Made by a program: the position numbers and the translations under genes | Part shown: positions 41,617 through 50,404 of the stretch, piece by piece | Layout: every line of letters begins with the position of its first letter | Position numbering within the stretch: position 1 is the first letter of the stretch | NCBI RefSeq assembly: GCF_022179185.1 | Contig: NZ_BPQJ01000004.1 | Coordinates: forward strand, 124,001-188,000 | Length of the DNA stretch: 64,000 nt | Direction of reading: 5' to 3' | DNA from: Methylobacterium frigidaeris | Lineage (GTDB): Bacteria; Pseudomonadota; Alphaproteobacteria; Rhizobiales; Beijerinckiaceae | The notes under the pieces: model-generated | Told to the model about the DNA's origin: nothing | The model's database searches: none | What the model saw: only the letters and a program-made list of their open reading frames with translations

Positions 41617-42306
41617 TCATCGGGAGGCCTCCGCGAGCCGGGTTGCCGCGTGGAGCAGGCGCAGGGCCGCGCATGCGGCGCCGTAGCCGTTGTCGATGTT
41701 GACGACCGCGATGCCGGGGGCGCAACTCGCCAGCACCGCGTCGAGGGCGGCGCGCCCGCCTTGCGCCACGCCGTAGCCCACCGAGGTCGGCACCGCGATC
41801 ACCGCGCCGGCGACGAGGCCGCCGAGCACGCTCGGCAGGGCCGCGTCCATCCCGGCGGCGCAGATCACCACCGGATGGGCCCGGATCTCCTCGATCCGCC
41901 GGGTCAGCCGCCACAATCCCGCGACGCCGACATCGGCGATCAGCGTCGTGGCGTGTCCCTGGTAGGCCAGGGTCCGCTCGGCCTCGCGGGCCACCGGCAC
42001 GTCCGAGGTGCCGGCCGCCACGATGGCGATCCGGGCGGGCCCCGCGACCCGTCGGGCCTCGCCGAAGAACGCGGTGCGCGAGACCGGGCAGTAATCGAGC
42101 CGGTCTTTGTACTGGAGGGCGGCGTGACGCTCCGGGTCGAGCCGGGTGACGAGGAACCGCGCCCCGCGCTCCTCCGCCGCCGCCAGGATGGCATCGATCT
42201 GCGCCGGCGACTTGCCGGCGGCGAACACCGCCTCTTCGAGGCCGATCCGCTCGGTGCGGGCGAAGTCGAGGGTGAATTCGTCCTGGATGCTCACCTGGAG
42301 GCTCAC
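41617..42306 (-). CDS. larB: Nickel-pincer cofactor carboxylase LarB
   Basis: 229 aa from GTG 42306, whose GTGA overlaps the larE stop; no ATG fits. LarB resembles AIR carboxylase (PurE) in its second half: FLVTRLDPERHAAL, AIVAAGTSDVPVAREAERTL, IADVGVAGLWRLTRRIEEI, VVICAAGMDAALPSVLGGLVAGAVIAVPTSVGYG (cited by its parts CAAGMDAALPSVLGGL and VPTSVGYG) and VVNIDNGYGAACAA. It carboxylates and hydrolyses nicotinic acid adenine dinucleotide in the first step of the nickel-pincer nucleotide pathway. With larE and larC upstream the maturation set is complete. Confidence 0.92.
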   Translation of the reverse strand: MSLQVSIQDEFTLDFARTERIGLEEAVFAAGKSPAQIDAILAAAEERGARFLVTRLDPERHAALQYKDRLDYCPVSRTAFFGEARRVAGPARIAIVAAGTSDVPVAREAERTLAYQGHATTLIADVGVAGLWRLTRRIEEIRAHPVVICAAGMDAALPSVLGGLVAGAVIAVPTSVGYGVAQGGRAALDAVLASCAPGIAVVNIDNGYGAACAALRLLHAATRLAEASR

Positions 42307-43112
42307 CGGGCGCCTCCCACCAGGAAAGCACTGCCGGTGCGGTAGGGCGCGAAGGAGACCGGCGCCGCGGCCAGCCGCGCCGGCGCGCGCGCGGCGATCC
42401 GGCGGCCGAGATCGGCCTGCACCGCCTCGGGCAGGCTGGCGAGGCTCTGCGGATCGAGCTCGACCACGATGCCGGCGGCGCGCACCCGGCAGCGCACCGC
42501 GCGCTGGGCGCCCGAGACCTCCAAATCCTCGCCCACCAGCCGCTCGACGGCGTGAATGAAAGCCAAGGTCTCGGGCTCGATGCGGATGCCGGTCTCGACC
42601 CGGCTCGACAGACAGGGCGCGGCGGGCAGCTCCGCCACCGCGCGTAGGCCCAGGTCGCGGGCGAGCGCCCGCACCATCGCCTTGCTGAATCGCGCCTCCA
42701 CGAAGGGATGGCGCACCCCGTGCTCCCGGGCGGCGTCGAGGCCGGGTCGGTACTCGCCGAGATCGTCGAGGTTGGCACCCGACACGATCTGGCGCTCCGT
42801 GACCCGGCGGATCGCCCCGTAGAGGTTGGTCTTGCAGAAGAAGCAGCGGTTGACCGGATTCTCGCGATAGGCCGGGTCGGCGAACTCGCCGGCCTCGATC
42901 ACGCGGAGATGCCAGCCCTCGCGAGCAGCCTCCGCCCGCACGCGCTCGGTCGCCTCGCCCGGCACCGCGGGCGAGACGGCGTGGACCATCAGGGGCGGCT
43001 CGGTGCCGGTTCGGTGCGCGACCGTCGCCAGGGTCAGGCTGTCGACCCCGCCGCTCACCGCGACGGCGACGGGCCCGAGACCCAAGAGGATCGCTTCGAG
43101 GCCGGCGCTCAT
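42303..43112 (-). CDS. larE: ATP-dependent sulfur transferase LarE
   Basis: 269 aa from ATG 43112 (MSAGLEAILLGLGPVAVAVS). PP-loop SGGVDSL at about residues 19-25, then NPVNRCFFCKTNLYGAIRRV, SGANLDDLGEYRPGLDA, FSKAMVRALARDLGL and PAAPCLSSRVETG. LarE adenylates the pyridinium dicarboxylate and adds sulfur, in Lactobacillus by giving up the sulfur of its own Cys. CFFC and PCLSSR are present here, so a [4Fe-4S]-type mode is also possible, as shown for some bacterial LarE. Overlaps larC upstream (ATGA, 43109-43112) and larB downstream. Confidence 0.93.
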   Translation of the reverse strand: MSAGLEAILLGLGPVAVAVSGGVDSLTLATVAHRTGTEPPLMVHAVSPAVPGEATERVRAEAAREGWHLRVIEAGEFADPAYRENPVNRCFFCKTNLYGAIRRVTERQIVSGANLDDLGEYRPGLDAAREHGVRHPFVEARFSKAMVRALARDLGLRAVAELPAAPCLSSRVETGIRIEPETLAFIHAVERLVGEDLEVSGAQRAVRCRVRAAGIVVELDPQSLASLPEAVQADLGRRIAARAPARLAAAPVSFAPYRTGSAFLVGGAR

Positions 43113-44401
43113 CGCTCGTCCTCCGGCAACGCGAGGGCCAGGCGCTCGGCCTCGCGGCGCAGCGCCTGGCGGGCGGCATGGCCCTCGGTCGTCTGCGCGT
43201 CGTCGGCCTCGGCCTTGGCGGTGCGCCCGCCCGGCCGCTCGACGCTCTTCACCCGCACCGGCTTGCCCGCCACCTCGACGGTGTCGACGCGCCGCTTCAG
43301 CGCCGCTCCCGAGACGGTGTGGTGGCGCAGGCCGATCGTGGTGGTCTCGCGGAAGCAGGCCTCGATCGCCTCCTCGATCGCGTCGGCCCGGGCCAGCGCC
43401 CGGACATGGGTCATCATCCGGCCCTTCTTGCCGAAGACCGGCATCTGCACGACGTCGAAGATCTTGGGATGGGCCCGCAGCCGGTCGAGCCCCATGGCGA
43501 GGTCTTCCGCCGACTGGTCGTCGACCTCGAACTCGATGATGCCGAGTTCGCGGTGGCCGGGGGATCCGGTCTCGCCCTGCTCCTCGAAGACCAGTACCCG
43601 CAGCACGTTGCTCAGGCCGGGAAGTGTCCTGGTGCCGAAGCCGAGGCCGCTGCGCAGGAGCCGGCGCGGCCCGCTCCTGCGGGATGGGCCGCCGCAGAGA
43701 TGGCGCAGGATCGCCGCGCCCGTCGGGGTCACGCGCTCGCCCGGCACGCCGTCGTCGAGGGTGAGGAAGCCTTCGAGCAGGAGCGCGGTGGCGGGCGCCG
43801 GGACCGGCAGGGGCCCGTGCTGGGTCCGCACCCGGCCGGAGCCGAGCGGCAGGGCCGAGACGGACCAGGCCGTGGCGCCGATCGCGTCGACGAGATGCGC
43901 CGCTGCCACGATGTCGGCGATCGAATCCCAGGCGCCGACCTCGTGGAACGCCACCTCCTCGACGGGGATGCCATGAACCCGCGCCTCGGCCTCGGCGAGG
44001 TGTCCGAAGATCGCCAGCGCGTGGGCGAGCACCGCCGGGACGAGGCCGCTGCCCTCCAGGTCGCGGCGGATGCCGGACCAGTGCCGGTGCGCGTGCCCGC
44101 CGCCGTGATGGTGATGGCCGTGGTGCTCGTGATGGTGGTGATGATCGCCGTGGTGGTGATGGTGATGCCCGTGGTCGTCCGCCGGCCGGTCTGGCGCCTC
44201 GCCCTCGGGGCCGGTGACGGCGAAGCGCTGGCCATGCAGCACGCCGTCCCCATGAGCGAGCAGTGTGCAGGTCGTCCGGCCGCGGCTCGCCCGCGCCACG
44301 CTCTCGCGCACGCCCGCCCCGTGCTCCGGAAAGGCATCGAGGAGCGCCGCCACGACCATGTCGCCGGCCACACCCCCGACGGCGTCGAGATGAATTTGCA
44401 T
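43109..44401 (-). CDS. larC: Nickel-insertion cyclometallase LarC
   Basis: 430 aa from ATG 44401 (MQIHLDAVGGVAGDMVVAAL). LarC inserts nickel into the pyridinium dithio-dicarboxylate nucleotide, using CTP. The N-terminal part has the DUF111 pattern, followed by a His-rich loop at about residues 76-107 with roughly 20 His (HGHHHHHHGDHHHHHEHHGH and onwards), the presumed nickel store. Later blocks: HEVGAWDSIADIVAAAHLVD, PSRRSGPRRLLRSGLGFGTR (cited by LGFGTRTL) and KKGRMMTHVRALARAD. First gene of the larC-larE-larB operon. No larA is present nearby. Confidence 0.94.
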   Translation of the reverse strand: MQIHLDAVGGVAGDMVVAALLDAFPEHGAGVRESVARASRGRTTCTLLAHGDGVLHGQRFAVTGPEGEAPDRPADDHGHHHHHHGDHHHHHEHHGHHHHGGGHAHRHWSGIRRDLEGSGLVPAVLAHALAIFGHLAEAEARVHGIPVEEVAFHEVGAWDSIADIVAAAHLVDAIGATAWSVSALPLGSGRVRTQHGPLPVPAPATALLLEGFLTLDDGVPGERVTPTGAAILRHLCGGPSRRSGPRRLLRSGLGFGTRTLPGLSNVLRVLVFEEQGETGSPGHRELGIIEFEVDDQSAEDLAMGLDRLRAHPKIFDVVQMPVFGKKGRMMTHVRALARADAIEEAIEACFRETTTIGLRHHTVSGAALKRRVDTVEVAGKPVRVKSVERPGGRTAKAEADDAQTTEGHAARQALRREAERLALALPEDER

Positions 44402-44632
44402 CGGGTCCCTTGATCGGGTTCGTCTCGTCGGCGTTGGACCTAACGCCGGTCGGGGGCACATCGGCCCGCCCAGGCCTACGGCAAGCGTCGGCCCCTCGGG
44501 ACAGACCGTCGCAGCGGGGCGCCGAGAATGCGGGACAGGCTCCGAATTTTCTCGTGCGCCCGGTGGATCAATCCCCGCCCGTCGGGGCATAAGCCCGGCC
44601 AAACATCGGCCATCCAGGAGAGGACGCGACCC

Positions 44633-46216
44633 ATGCCCATCACCGGAGAGAACCTGATCGGCGCCGCCGCCCGCCGCGGCGAGGGCGAGACCTTCCGCGC
44701 CGTCGAGGCCGCCACGGGCCAGAGCCTGGAGCCGGCCTTCGCCTCGGCGACGCCGGCGGATGTCGAGCGGGCCTGCGCGCTCGCCGCCGAGGCCTTCGAC
44801 ACCTACCGCGAGACGTCCCTCGAGGACCGCGCCCGCTTCCTCGAGGCGGTCGCCGACGCCATCGTGGCGGTCGGCGACGAGCTGATCGTGCGCTGCATGG
44901 CCGAGAGCGGTCTGCCGCGGGCCCGGCTCGAGGGCGAGCGCGGCCGCACCGTCGGCCAGCTCAAGATGTTCGCCGGCGTGGTGCGCGACGGCGGCTTCCT
45001 CGAAGCCCGGGTCGACCCGGCCCAGCCCGAGCGCAAGCCCCTGCCGCGCCCCGACCTGCGGCTGCGCCAGATCGCCGTCGGCCCGGTCGCGGTGTTCGGC
45101 GCCTCGAACTTCCCCCTCGCCTTCTCGGTCGCCGGCGGCGACACCGCCTCGGCCCTCGCCGCCGGCTGTCCGGTGGTGGCCAAGGCCCACCCGGCCCATC
45201 CCGGCACCTCGGAGCTGGTCGGCCGCGCGGTGCAGGCGGCGGTGAAGCAGTGCGGGCTGCCGGAGGGTGTGTTCTCGCTCCTCATGGATTCCGGCATCTC
45301 TGTCGGCCAGGCCCTCGTCGCCGATCCGCGCATTACTGCTGTCGGCTTCACCGGCTCGCGCCGCGGCGGCGTCGCGCTGATGCAGACCGCCGCCGCGCGC
45401 CCCGTGCCGATCCCGGTCTATGCCGAGATGAGCAGCATCAACCCGGTCGTCCTGCTGCCGGCGGCGCTCGAGGCCCGCGGTCGCGACATCGGCCGTGCCT
45501 TCGTCGGCTCGCTCACCCTCGGCTCGGGCCAGTTCTGCACCAATCCGGGCCTCATCCTGGCGTTGGAGGGCGCGGGCCTCGACGGCTTCCTGGAGGCGGC
45601 CTCCGCCGCCCTCAAGGAGACTCAGGCCGCCACGATGCTGACGCCCGGCATCCACAAGGCCTACTGCGCCGGCATCGCGGCCCTGGAGGCCAACCCCGCC
45701 GTGACCACGCTCGCCCGGGGCCTCGCCGGCGGCACGCATCAGGGCCAGGCGGCGCTCTTTTCCACCACCGCCGAGGCGTTCCTCGCCGACCACACCCTCG
45801 CCGAGGAAGTGTTCGGCGCCGCCTCCCTGGTGGTGCGCTGCCCCGACCTCGCGGCGATCCGCGCGGTGCTGGAGCGGCTGGAAGGCCAGCTCACCGCCGC
45901 CGTCCACCTCGACGAGGCCGACCACGACGCCGCCCGGGCGCTGCTGCCGGTACTGGAGCGCCGGGTCGGACGCATCCTCGTCAACGGCTTCGGTACCGGC
46001 GTCGAGGTCGGCCACGCCATGGTGCATGGCGGGCCCTACCCGGCGACCTCGGACGGCCGCACCACCTCGGTCGGCAGCCTGGCGATCCACCGCTTCCTGC
46101 GCCCGGTGAGCTACCAGGACCTGCCCGCGGCCCTGCTGCCGGCCGCGCTCCGCGACGACAACCCGCTCAAGCTGTGGCGCCGGCAGGACGGCAAGCTCAC
46201 GGCCCCAGGGGCCTGA
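44633..46216 (+). CDS. NADP-type aldehyde dehydrogenase (2,5-dioxovalerate dehydrogenase-like)
   Basis: 527 aa from ATG 44633; the frame is open upstream, but this start has AGGAGAGGACGC before it and matches the family N-terminus ([19 protein letters not shown]). Catalytic Glu in [15 protein letters not shown] (about 265-280), catalytic Cys in [13 protein letters not shown], and the Rossmann part [17 protein letters not shown]. ALDHs of this length with '[26 protein letters not shown]' are alpha-ketoglutaric semialdehyde dehydrogenases or NADP-dependent ALDHs acting in sugar-acid breakdown. Divergent from the lar operon (231 bp), monocistronic; adjacent genes give no pathway. Confidence 0.9.
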   Translation: MPITGENLIGAAARRGEGETFRAVEAATGQSLEPAFASATPADVERACALAAEAFDTYRETSLEDRARFLEAVADAIVAVGDELIVRCMAESGLPRARLEGERGRTVGQLKMFAGVVRDGGFLEARVDPAQPERKPLPRPDLRLRQIAVGPVAVFGASNFPLAFSVAGGDTASALAAGCPVVAKAHPAHPGTSELVGRAVQAAVKQCGLPEGVFSLLMDSGISVGQALVADPRITAVGFTGSRRGGVALMQTAAARPVPIPVYAEMSSINPVVLLPAALEARGRDIGRAFVGSLTLGSGQFCTNPGLILALEGAGLDGFLEAASAALKETQAATMLTPGIHKAYCAGIAALEANPAVTTLARGLAGGTHQGQAALFSTTAEAFLADHTLAEEVFGAASLVVRCPDLAAIRAVLERLEGQLTAAVHLDEADHDAARALLPVLERRVGRILVNGFGTGVEVGHAMVHGGPYPATSDGRTTSVGSLAIHRFLRPVSYQDLPAALLPAALRDDNPLKLWRRQDGKLTAPGA

Positions 46217-46330
46217 GAGTTCTGGAGCCTGGGACCCCTTGACGCCTGCGGGAGGCTGCGCGCCTTCCCGTGGGCGACAGGAACCCGCCCCCTGTGTTCC
46301 CGTTGATCGCCGCACCAGAAGGAGCGCGCG

Positions 46331-46564
46331 ATGATCGATCTCAGCAGCATCAAGGAGCACATGCCGGTCGTCGGATCCGACGGCGGCCATGTCGGCACGA
46401 TCGATCACCTCGACGGGCAGCGGATCAAGCTGACGAAGACCGACCCGGAGGCCGGCGGCCACCACCACTTCATCCACGTCGATTCCATCGCCAGCGTCGA
46501 GGGCGGGCAGGTACGCCTCAACCGCACCAAAGCCGAGGCCAGGGACGAGTGGGCGATGGCCTGA
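46331..46564 (+). CDS. DUF2171 protein
   Basis: 77 aa, ATG 46331 with AGAAGGAGCGCG before it. Small PRC-barrel-like protein: MIDLSSIKEHMPVVGSDGGHVG at the start and DHLDGQRIKLTKTDP, HHHFIHVDSIASVEGGQVRLN after it. This is the DUF2171 family, found in many Methylobacterium and other alphaproteobacteria, of unknown role and often linked to stress. A second small gene follows after 23 bp. Confidence 0.85.
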   Translation: MIDLSSIKEHMPVVGSDGGHVGTIDHLDGQRIKLTKTDPEAGGHHHFIHVDSIASVEGGQVRLNRTKAEARDEWAMA

Positions 46565-46587
46565 CGCTGCACGGAAGGAGTGACGCG

Positions 46588-47061
46588 ATGAGCATCTTCG
46601 GGTCGATCATGACCAAGATCTTCGGCGGTCCGGCCGCGGCCCAGGCCGCCGCGCCGCACGCGACCGAGACGCCGAACGTCACGGCCGGCGGCGGCACCGG
46701 GCTCGGCGGCCCCTCCGGCGGCGCGAGCAGCGCCGCGGTACCGACGATGGGCGGCGCCCCGTCGCCGGTGGCCAATGATCCTGCGGCCGGCTCCCCGGAG
46801 GCCGTCGATGTCGGCGCGGTGCTTCAGGATCTGGCCGCCCGGTCGGGCCAGGGCCTCGACTACAAGCGCTCGATTGTCGACCTGCTGAAGCTGCTCGGCC
46901 TCGACAGCAGCCTGTCGGCCCGCCAGGAACTGGCCCGGGAGCTGCACTATACTGGCGACACGAACGATTCCGCCGCGATGAACGTGTGGCTGCACGCGCA
47001 AGTGATGCGCAAGCTCGCCGAGAACGGCGGACGGGTGCCGGACGACCTGCGCCACGCCTGA
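46588..47061 (+). CDS. DUF3597 protein
   Basis: 157 aa from ATG 46588, GGAAGGAG before it. The C-terminal 85 residues form the DUF3597 domain: VDVGAVLQDLAARSGQGLDYKRSIVDLLKLLGLDSSLSARQELARELHYTG (key words DYKRSIVDLLKLLGLDSS and ELHYTGD) and a terminal MNVWLHAQVMRKLAENGG. The N-terminal 70 residues are Gly/Ala/Pro-rich and probably disordered, after MSIFGSIMTKIFG. No function is known. It pairs with the DUF2171 gene, and the two may be a stress-induced operon. Confidence 0.87.
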   Translation: MSIFGSIMTKIFGGPAAAQAAAPHATETPNVTAGGGTGLGGPSGGASSAAVPTMGGAPSPVANDPAAGSPEAVDVGAVLQDLAARSGQGLDYKRSIVDLLKLLGLDSSLSARQELARELHYTGDTNDSAAMNVWLHAQVMRKLAENGGRVPDDLRHA

Positions 47062-47149
47062 CCGGGGCGCCGTCCGGCGTAGGCTGCTCGCGCGGCACTC
47101 TGCCAACGGATGATGCAACCAGACGCCCGTGACTTGAGTTGGGTTAACA

Positions 47150-47335
47150 TTCCTGGACGAAAAAAGGGCCGCCCTGCGAGAAGGCGGCCCGAGTCTAGGG
47201 AGGAAACGCCCGAGGAGGGCGCGAGCAGCGCAGCGGCATCGCCACCGCCCTGCACAGGACAAACCCGGTCCGCTGCCGCGTGGTTCCCGGGCGGGAACTG
47301 GTACCAAGGTCCGCTTCGGCGGGCCTTCTTTTTGC
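47150..47335 (+). ncRNA. Candidate small structured RNA
   Basis: About 185 nt with a GC hairpin near its 5' end (GGGCCGCC 47166-47173 / GGCGGCCC 47183-47190), inner pairing words (CCCGGGCGGGAAC, GGTTCCCGG) and a terminal hairpin followed by CTTTTTG (47306-47333). An AT-rich stretch (TTGGGTTAACATTCCTGG) lies just before the first hairpin. This is the layout of an independent sRNA or a 3'-end-derived RNA of the DUF3597 gene. I recognise no known RNA family. Confidence 0.35.
47306..47333 (+). terminator. Rho-independent terminator
   Basis: AAGGTCCGC-TTCG-GCGGGCCTT-CTTTTTG: a 9-bp stem with one G-T pair, a stable TTCG tetraloop and a run of five T. It is a strong terminator on the plus strand, either for the RNA candidate or for the DUF3597 operon 245 bp upstream. 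Confidence 0.82.
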
Positions 47336-47507
47336 CGTGATCCGCGCGGCGGGGCTTCGCGAGGGGACGATTCGATTTCCCTAGCGCGGGGCTGCTCTGC
47401 TCCCGCTTGTTATAGCTTGACCGATCGCGCCCTGGTACGGATCGTGCCTCGAGCGAGCCGCGCCCGACCGTCCCGGTCCGGGGCGGCCATGGAGGGCGAC
47501 GGGGACC

Positions 47508-48710
47508 ATGCGGGCAATCGACACGCAGGCTTTTCTCAAGGATCTCCACGACCTGCGCGCGATCGGCCGGTTCCGCACCGGTGTGCACCGCCCGACCTAT
47601 TCGCCCCAGGACATGGAATCCCGGCGCTGGCTGATGCAGAGGCTGGAGGAATGCGGGTTGGAGCCCGCGATCGACGGCGTCGGCACCGTCCTTGGGCGTC
47701 ATCGGGGCGAAGGCCCGCACCTCCTCGTCGGCAGCCACATCGAGAGCCAGAACGAGGCCGGCTGGCTCGACGGGGCGCTCGGGGTTGTGGCCGGGATCGC
47801 GCTCGCCAGGGCCGGGCTGCCGGTCGACGTCTGCGCCTTCGCGGACGAGGAGGGGCATTTCGATGTCGGCTTCCTCGGCAGCCGCTCCGCCATCGGCGAG
47901 GTCGACGAGGCCGAGATCGACGGCAGCCGCAACCGCACCGACGGCACGCCCCTGCGCGAGGCGCTGGCCTCCGCGGGCCTCGCCGGCCTGCCGCGGATGC
48001 GGCTGGAGCCGGGGCGCTACCGCGGCTTCCTGGAGATGCATATCGAGCAGGGCACGCAACTCGAAGCGGCGGGGCAGCGCCTCGGCATCGTCACCGGCAT
48101 CGTGGCGATCTGGCAGTGGCGGATCGTGATCGAGGGCGCGCAGGACCATGCCGGCGGCACCACCATGGCGGAGCGCCGGGACGCGGGGCTGACCGCCGTG
48201 CGCCTGCTGGCCGCGATCGACCAGGCCTTCCCGCAGGTCTGCGGCGAGCGCAGCACGTGGACCACCGGCCGCATCACCCTCGATCCCGGCGCGCCGAGCA
48301 TCATCCCGGGCCGGGCCGAGATCCTGTTCCAGTTCCGCGACGTCTCGGTGCCGGTGCTGGAGCGGATGGAGGCGACCCTGCGGGCACTGATCCGCGAGAG
48401 CAACCGGCGCGAGCGCTGCACCGCGACCCTGCACGAGATCTCCCGCGCCACCCCGGCCCTGTGCGATCCCGTCCTGATGGGTGCCCTCTCGGAGGCGGCC
48501 GAGGCCCTGTGCCCCGGCGGCTGGCAGGCGATGCCCTCGGGCGCCGGCCACGACGCCCAGAACGTCGCCAAGGTGATGCCCGCCGCGATGCTGTTCGTGC
48601 CCTCCATCGGCGGCATCAGCCATCACTGGTCCGAGGACACCAAGGAGGAAGACCTGGCGCTCGGGGTGCGGGTGCTGGGTGCGGCGGCCGAGCGGGTGCT
48701 GGCGCGATAG
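47508..48710 (+). CDS. M20-family Zn amidohydrolase (carbamoylase/allantoate amidohydrolase-like)
   Basis: 400 aa from ATG 47508. Di-zinc M20 layout: LLVGSHIESQNEAGWLDGALGVVAG (His and Asp ligands at about 75 and 86), CAFADEEGHFDVGFLGSR (Glu-Glu), FLEMHIEQGTQLEAAGQRLG (His), the dimerisation domain, and GISHHWSE (final His). Carbamoyl-amino-acid hydrolases, beta-ureidopropionases and allantoate amidohydrolases share this pattern. Here the usual GSHLDTV-P is GSHIESQNEAG, suggesting an altered pocket. Substrate unknown. GACGGGGACC lies before the start. Monocistronic. Confidence 0.85.
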   Translation: MRAIDTQAFLKDLHDLRAIGRFRTGVHRPTYSPQDMESRRWLMQRLEECGLEPAIDGVGTVLGRHRGEGPHLLVGSHIESQNEAGWLDGALGVVAGIALARAGLPVDVCAFADEEGHFDVGFLGSRSAIGEVDEAEIDGSRNRTDGTPLREALASAGLAGLPRMRLEPGRYRGFLEMHIEQGTQLEAAGQRLGIVTGIVAIWQWRIVIEGAQDHAGGTTMAERRDAGLTAVRLLAAIDQAFPQVCGERSTWTTGRITLDPGAPSIIPGRAEILFQFRDVSVPVLERMEATLRALIRESNRRERCTATLHEISRATPALCDPVLMGALSEAAEALCPGGWQAMPSGAGHDAQNVAKVMPAAMLFVPSIGGISHHWSEDTKEEDLALGVRVLGAAAERVLAR

Positions 48711-48751
48711 CGCGGGCAGACCTTCGCCATCGGCCGGTGCTATGACGGAGC

Positions 48752-49243
48752 ATGAGTACGGTCCACGACTTCGCCCCCGCCGCCCCAGACGGTGTGCCCC
48801 ACCCGCTGGAGCAGTACCGCGGCAAGGTGCTGCTCATCGTCAACACCGCCTCGGCCTGCGGCTTCACCCCGCAATATGCCGGGCTCGAGGGCCTGTGGCG
48901 CCGCCACCGCGAGGCCGGCCTCGTGGTCTTGGGGTTTCCCTGCAACCAGTTCGGCGCCCAGGAGCCGGGCGACGCGGCGGAGATCGCCCGGTTCTGTAGC
49001 CTCAGGTACGATGTCAGTTTCCCGCTCCTGGCCAAGGTCGAGGTGAACGGGGCCAGAGCCGACCCGCTCTTCGCCTACCTCAAGGAGGCGAGGCCCGGGC
49101 TGCTCGGCACCCGCGCGATCAAGTGGAACTTCACCAAGTTCCTGGTCGGCCGCGACGGGCGGGTAATCGAACGCTTCGCCCCGCGGGTGACGCCGGAGGC
49201 TCTGGAGAAAGCGGTGGTGAAGGCGCTGGCGGAGACGGTCTGA
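48752..49243 (+). CDS. gpx: Glutathione peroxidase-like thiol peroxidase
   Basis: 163 aa. All family motifs are present: VNTASACGFTPQYAGLE with a Cys (not selenocysteine) in the active site at about 36, VVLGFPCNQFGAQEPG (Gln, resolving Cys region) and IKWNFTKFLVGRDG (Trp-Asn). Most bacterial Cys-type Gpx use thioredoxin rather than glutathione. It reduces hydrogen and lipid peroxides in the cytoplasm. Starts 41 bp after the M20 hydrolase stop, ends 73 bp before a DsbA-like gene, same strand. Confidence 0.92.
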   Translation: MSTVHDFAPAAPDGVPHPLEQYRGKVLLIVNTASACGFTPQYAGLEGLWRRHREAGLVVLGFPCNQFGAQEPGDAAEIARFCSLRYDVSFPLLAKVEVNGARADPLFAYLKEARPGLLGTRAIKWNFTKFLVGRDGRVIERFAPRVTPEALEKAVVKALAETV

Positions 49244-49316
49244 GGCCATCATCCGGCCAAAATGGCCGAGCTAGTCATCGAGGGTGACGAGTACCCGTCG
49301 CCCCGGACGTAGAACC

Positions 49317-50021
49317 ATGTCGCTCTCCCGCCGCACCCTCCTCGCCGCCTCCCTGGCGACGCTCCCCGCCCTGGCCTCCGGCAGGGCCCTGGCGCAGGCG
49401 GAGGGCCAGTGGCGCGCAGTGACGGGCGACAACGGCCAACCGATCCCCAACACTCGCCTGCCGGGCGAGCTGGCCTCCGAGATCGGCCGCCTGCGCGGCG
49501 TGACCTGGCTCGGGCCGCGGGAGGCCTCGGTCACGCTCTACGAGTTCTTCGACTACAATTGTCCATGGTGCCGGGCCGCGGCGCGCGATCTCGACGACCT
49601 GGTCAAGGCCAATCCGGACCTGCGCATCGGCCTCGTCAACAACCCGATCCTGTCGGTGCAGTCGGCCCAGGCCGCCAAGGTGGCCCTCGCGGTGCAGCGC
49701 GCCGGCGGCTCGGCGGCGACCGCGAAGCTCTACGCCGCACTCCTCGGCCCCGGCACGTCCGGGCGGATCGACGGGCCCCGGGCTTTGGAGGCGGCGGCGC
49801 GCCTCGGCCACGACCGGGCGGGGATCGAGCAGTCGGCGGATTCCGACGAGGTGCGCGAGGCGCTGAAGAGCCAGATGAGCCTCGCGGCCAATCTCGGCCT
49901 CCACGCCACCCCGTCCTACGTCGTCGGCACATCCGCCTTGCTCGGCTATCCGGGGCCGAAGAGCCTCGCCCGGGTGCTGTCGAACGTGGTCGAGTGCGAC
50001 GAGATCGCCTGCGCGAGCTGA
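49317..50021 (+). CDS. DsbA-family thiol-disulfide protein
   Basis: 234 aa from ATG 49317; an upstream GTG (49284) would place 11 extra residues before the signal and was not used. The signal peptide MSLSRRTLLAASLATLPALASG has a twin-Arg-like start. Thioredoxin fold with CPWC in FFDYNCPWCRAAARDLDD (about residues 82-85) and the cis-Pro loop LHATPSYVVG. This resembles the DsbA/Com1 (BdbD-like) group that oxidises or isomerises disulfides in the periplasm. A 9-bp hairpin 58 bp after the stop is a likely terminator. Confidence 0.9.
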   Translation: MSLSRRTLLAASLATLPALASGRALAQAEGQWRAVTGDNGQPIPNTRLPGELASEIGRLRGVTWLGPREASVTLYEFFDYNCPWCRAAARDLDDLVKANPDLRIGLVNNPILSVQSAQAAKVALAVQRAGGSAATAKLYAALLGPGTSGRIDGPRALEAAARLGHDRAGIEQSADSDEVREALKSQMSLAANLGLHATPSYVVGTSALLGYPGPKSLARVLSNVVECDEIACAS

Positions 50022-50404
50022 CGACCTCCAGCACCAGGAAATCATTCGGAAACCTCGCCGAAACCTCCGCAGCTTAGCCGCCGCGGAGAAAGTTCCGCGG
50101 CGCGTCCGCGAGCCAACGCGTCGCGTCAGCGCAATCCGACCATCGTCGAAGAGCCGCCCCGTCCGCGCAACCGCGAGGCGCCGGATGGGTTTAAGCCCAC
50201 GGCCCGCCTCGCGATTGCGCGCGCTCCGCTCGCCTTGCGCCCCCCGAAAACCCATGCTAGGCCGGCGCCGCGCCGGGGGAGGGGGCATTCTTCTCGCGCC
50301 GGAGCCTTTCCCATCATCGACGGGCCGCGCGCCGCCGCCGCTCCACTCCAGACCGGCGCGATGCGGCCGGACCCGTCGGGCCAGGACATGAAGAGAGAGC
50401 GCTG
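50022..50404. other. Intergenic region upstream of atpH
   Basis: 383 bp. It begins with a hairpin after the DsbA-like gene and must contain the atp operon promoter. I see no coding frame with recognisable features and cannot place -35/-10 elements with confidence. AGAGAGAG (50393-50400) lies just before the GTG start of atpH as its ribosome site. Confidence 0.45.
50079..50102 (+). terminator. Hairpin after the DsbA-like gene
   Basis: CGCCGCGGA-GAAAGT-TCCGCGGCG, a perfect 9-bp stem. No T-run follows, so termination may need Rho; position favours a terminator. Confidence 0.5.

Larger units (their letters stand above)
47062..47507. other. Intergenic region with two strong hairpins
   Basis: 446 bp without a credible gene. 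It contains an opening hairpin (47166-47190), a middle with CTAGGGAGGAAACGCCCG and several self-complementary words, and a terminator with T-run (47306-47333). See the ncRNA candidate. After 47340 it should hold the M20 hydrolase promoter (TTGTTATAGCTTGACC near 47408). Confidence 0.5.

Noticed and set aside
43109..46477. A 1,122-codon minus-strand frame that would extend larC far upstream
   Set aside because: Only the part from 44401 matches LarC; the rest is antisense to the aldehyde dehydrogenase and low-complexity.
47110..47340. A 76-codon frame across the RNA candidate
   Set aside because: It reads through both hairpins and the terminator; residue content is Pro/Arg/Ser-rich without pattern.
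48752..49243. Selenocysteine in the glutathione peroxidase
   Set aside because: The active-site codon gives Cys (ASACGFT) and there is no in-frame TGA or SECIS-like element.
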